7,148 nucleotides of DNA from assembly GCA_039583695.1 (NCBI GenBank), contig JAVKSL010000124.1, positions 1 through 7,148 on the forward strand. The letters run 5' to 3'. The stretch is from JAVKSL01 sp039583695 (GTDB lineage: Bacteria; Actinomycetota; Acidimicrobiia; Acidimicrobiales; JAJPHD01). Positions 6,561 to 7,148 of this stretch are shown one piece after another. The position numbers were made by a program, and so were the translations under genes. Numbering within the stretch: the stretch's first letter is position 1; the number at the start of each line of letters is the position of its first letter. The notes under the pieces are model-generated. The model was not told the origin of the DNA. It was given only the letters and a program-made list of their open reading frames with translations, and made no database searches.

Positions 6561-7148
6561 GTGAGGAGCTTGCCCGACCCTGGCAGGTCTCCGAGGTGGT
6601 CCTCTGCGGCTCCCGGTCGTGTCCGCCGACGGCGGTCGCTGCTGGCGCTCAAGGTGGTGGCCATGCGCCGGGTCAGCCACGTCTATGACCTGGCGGCTGA
6701 TCCCGCAGCGGGTCTGTTCGCCGGACTGTGCGCCCTACCGAAGGCCACGGCGCTCACCAGCTACTCCTACCGAACTGATCACCGCATGCAAGCGAGGCTG
6801 CTCAGAGCACTTGGCGCCTCGGCCCTGCGGGCGGGTCTGATCGAAGGCGGCGACTTCGATCTGGACTTCCACGCCATCATGCACTACGGAGACGACCCGG
6901 TGCTGGAGGAGCACTACGTCCCTCGCCGCTCCCAGCGCACTGCCTCGGTGCTCAGCTTCTTCGCCCAAGACGCCACCACGGCAACCCTGGTATACGCCAA
7001 CGCCGAGTTGACCAAGGCCGGCCAGGCCCAAGAGGTGATCGCCTTTTGTGACCACTGGAGGGCCACCTCAGGCGCCGACCCAGCCCTGGTGGTGTTCGAC
7101 TCCAAGCTGACCACCCATGCCAGCCTGGCCACCCTCGATGCCCGGGGG
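6561..7148 (+). mobile_element. DDE transposase, IS4 superfamily, 3' end beyond the window
   Basis: The plus-strand frame is open from about 6516 to the window end. The recognisable part runs from RSLLALKVVAMRRVSHVYDL through GLFAGLCALPKATALTSYSYRT, GGDFDLDFHAIMHYGDDP, SVLSFFAQDATTATLVYANAEL and LVVFDSKLTTHASL. The Asp residues in DLDFH and VVFDSK are the expected first two of the DDE triad; the Glu lies beyond the edge. GLFAGL...SYRT and the DFDLDFH motif match a family of IS transposases in Actinobacteria, Chloroflexi and others. The N-terminus is unclear: GTG 6561 and ATG 6663 are both in frame, and the segment before about 6640 does not match; a neighbouring frame reading CPPTA may be the continuation, which implies a frameshift near 6640. 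No terminal inverted repeat could be recognised. Subfamily is uncertain. Confidence 0.8.

Noticed and set aside
1..7148. CRISPR array, tRNA, rRNA or riboswitch
   Set aside because: No regularly spaced repeats of 23-40 bp, no tRNA-like GGTTCGA arm with matching cloverleaf and no rRNA signature were seen on reading; the sequence is nearly filled by protein-coding remnants.

Overview
The window is GC-rich DNA with strong third-position G/C bias, long spurious open frames on both strands, GTG starts and GGAG-type ribosome binding sites. This fits a high-GC actinobacterium, possibly an uncultured one. I see no housekeeping gene, rRNA or tRNA. Everything recognisable belongs to mobile or accessory DNA: a transfer/recombination module on the minus strand at the left, and gene remnants at the right.

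Left module (about 30-4578, minus strand; transcription order runs from high to low coordinates). A VirD4/TraD-like conjugative DNA-transfer ATPase comes first, overlaps by 4 bp (GTGA) a replication-relaxation family protein, and is followed by a large serine recombinase. A possible small reading frame, or a frameshifted C-terminal end of the replication-relaxation protein, bridges the last two and overlaps the recombinase start by 13 nt. Transfer ATPase, replication-relaxation protein and serine integrase together are a familiar core of actinobacterial integrative or conjugative elements: the ATPase would move DNA, the second protein is presumed to act in DNA processing, and the recombinase would integrate and excise the element. 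Only the recombinase looks intact. The ATPase has lost its 5' end and carries two opposite single-base frameshifts.

Middle (about 4582-5938, plus strand). This holds remnants of a large SF2 (DEAH-type) helicase with C-terminal helicase-associated (HA) repeats. The 5' end is missing, including the nuclease-like region that such proteins often have. The second helicase lobe (motifs IV-VI) is deleted. Three HA repeats of about 70 residues survive in a different frame. The ATPase and the helicase face away from each other and both lack their 5' ends, so one deletion across their shared upstream region explains both.

Right (about 5956-7148). A tyrosine-recombinase fragment on the minus strand keeps the first catalytic Arg and the beta-hairpin Lys but lacks His-x-x-Arg and Tyr. 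It abuts a plus-strand DDE transposase of the IS4 superfamily that runs off the window end.

Overall this looks like a decaying integrative element with one intact serine recombinase. The several single-base frameshifts and sharp gene junctions could instead partly reflect assembly or sequencing error. I find no clear evidence of an undescribed functional system. The most useful leads are the broken helicase locus, the compensating frameshift pairs, and a PD-(D/E)XK-like residue pattern in the replication-relaxation protein.
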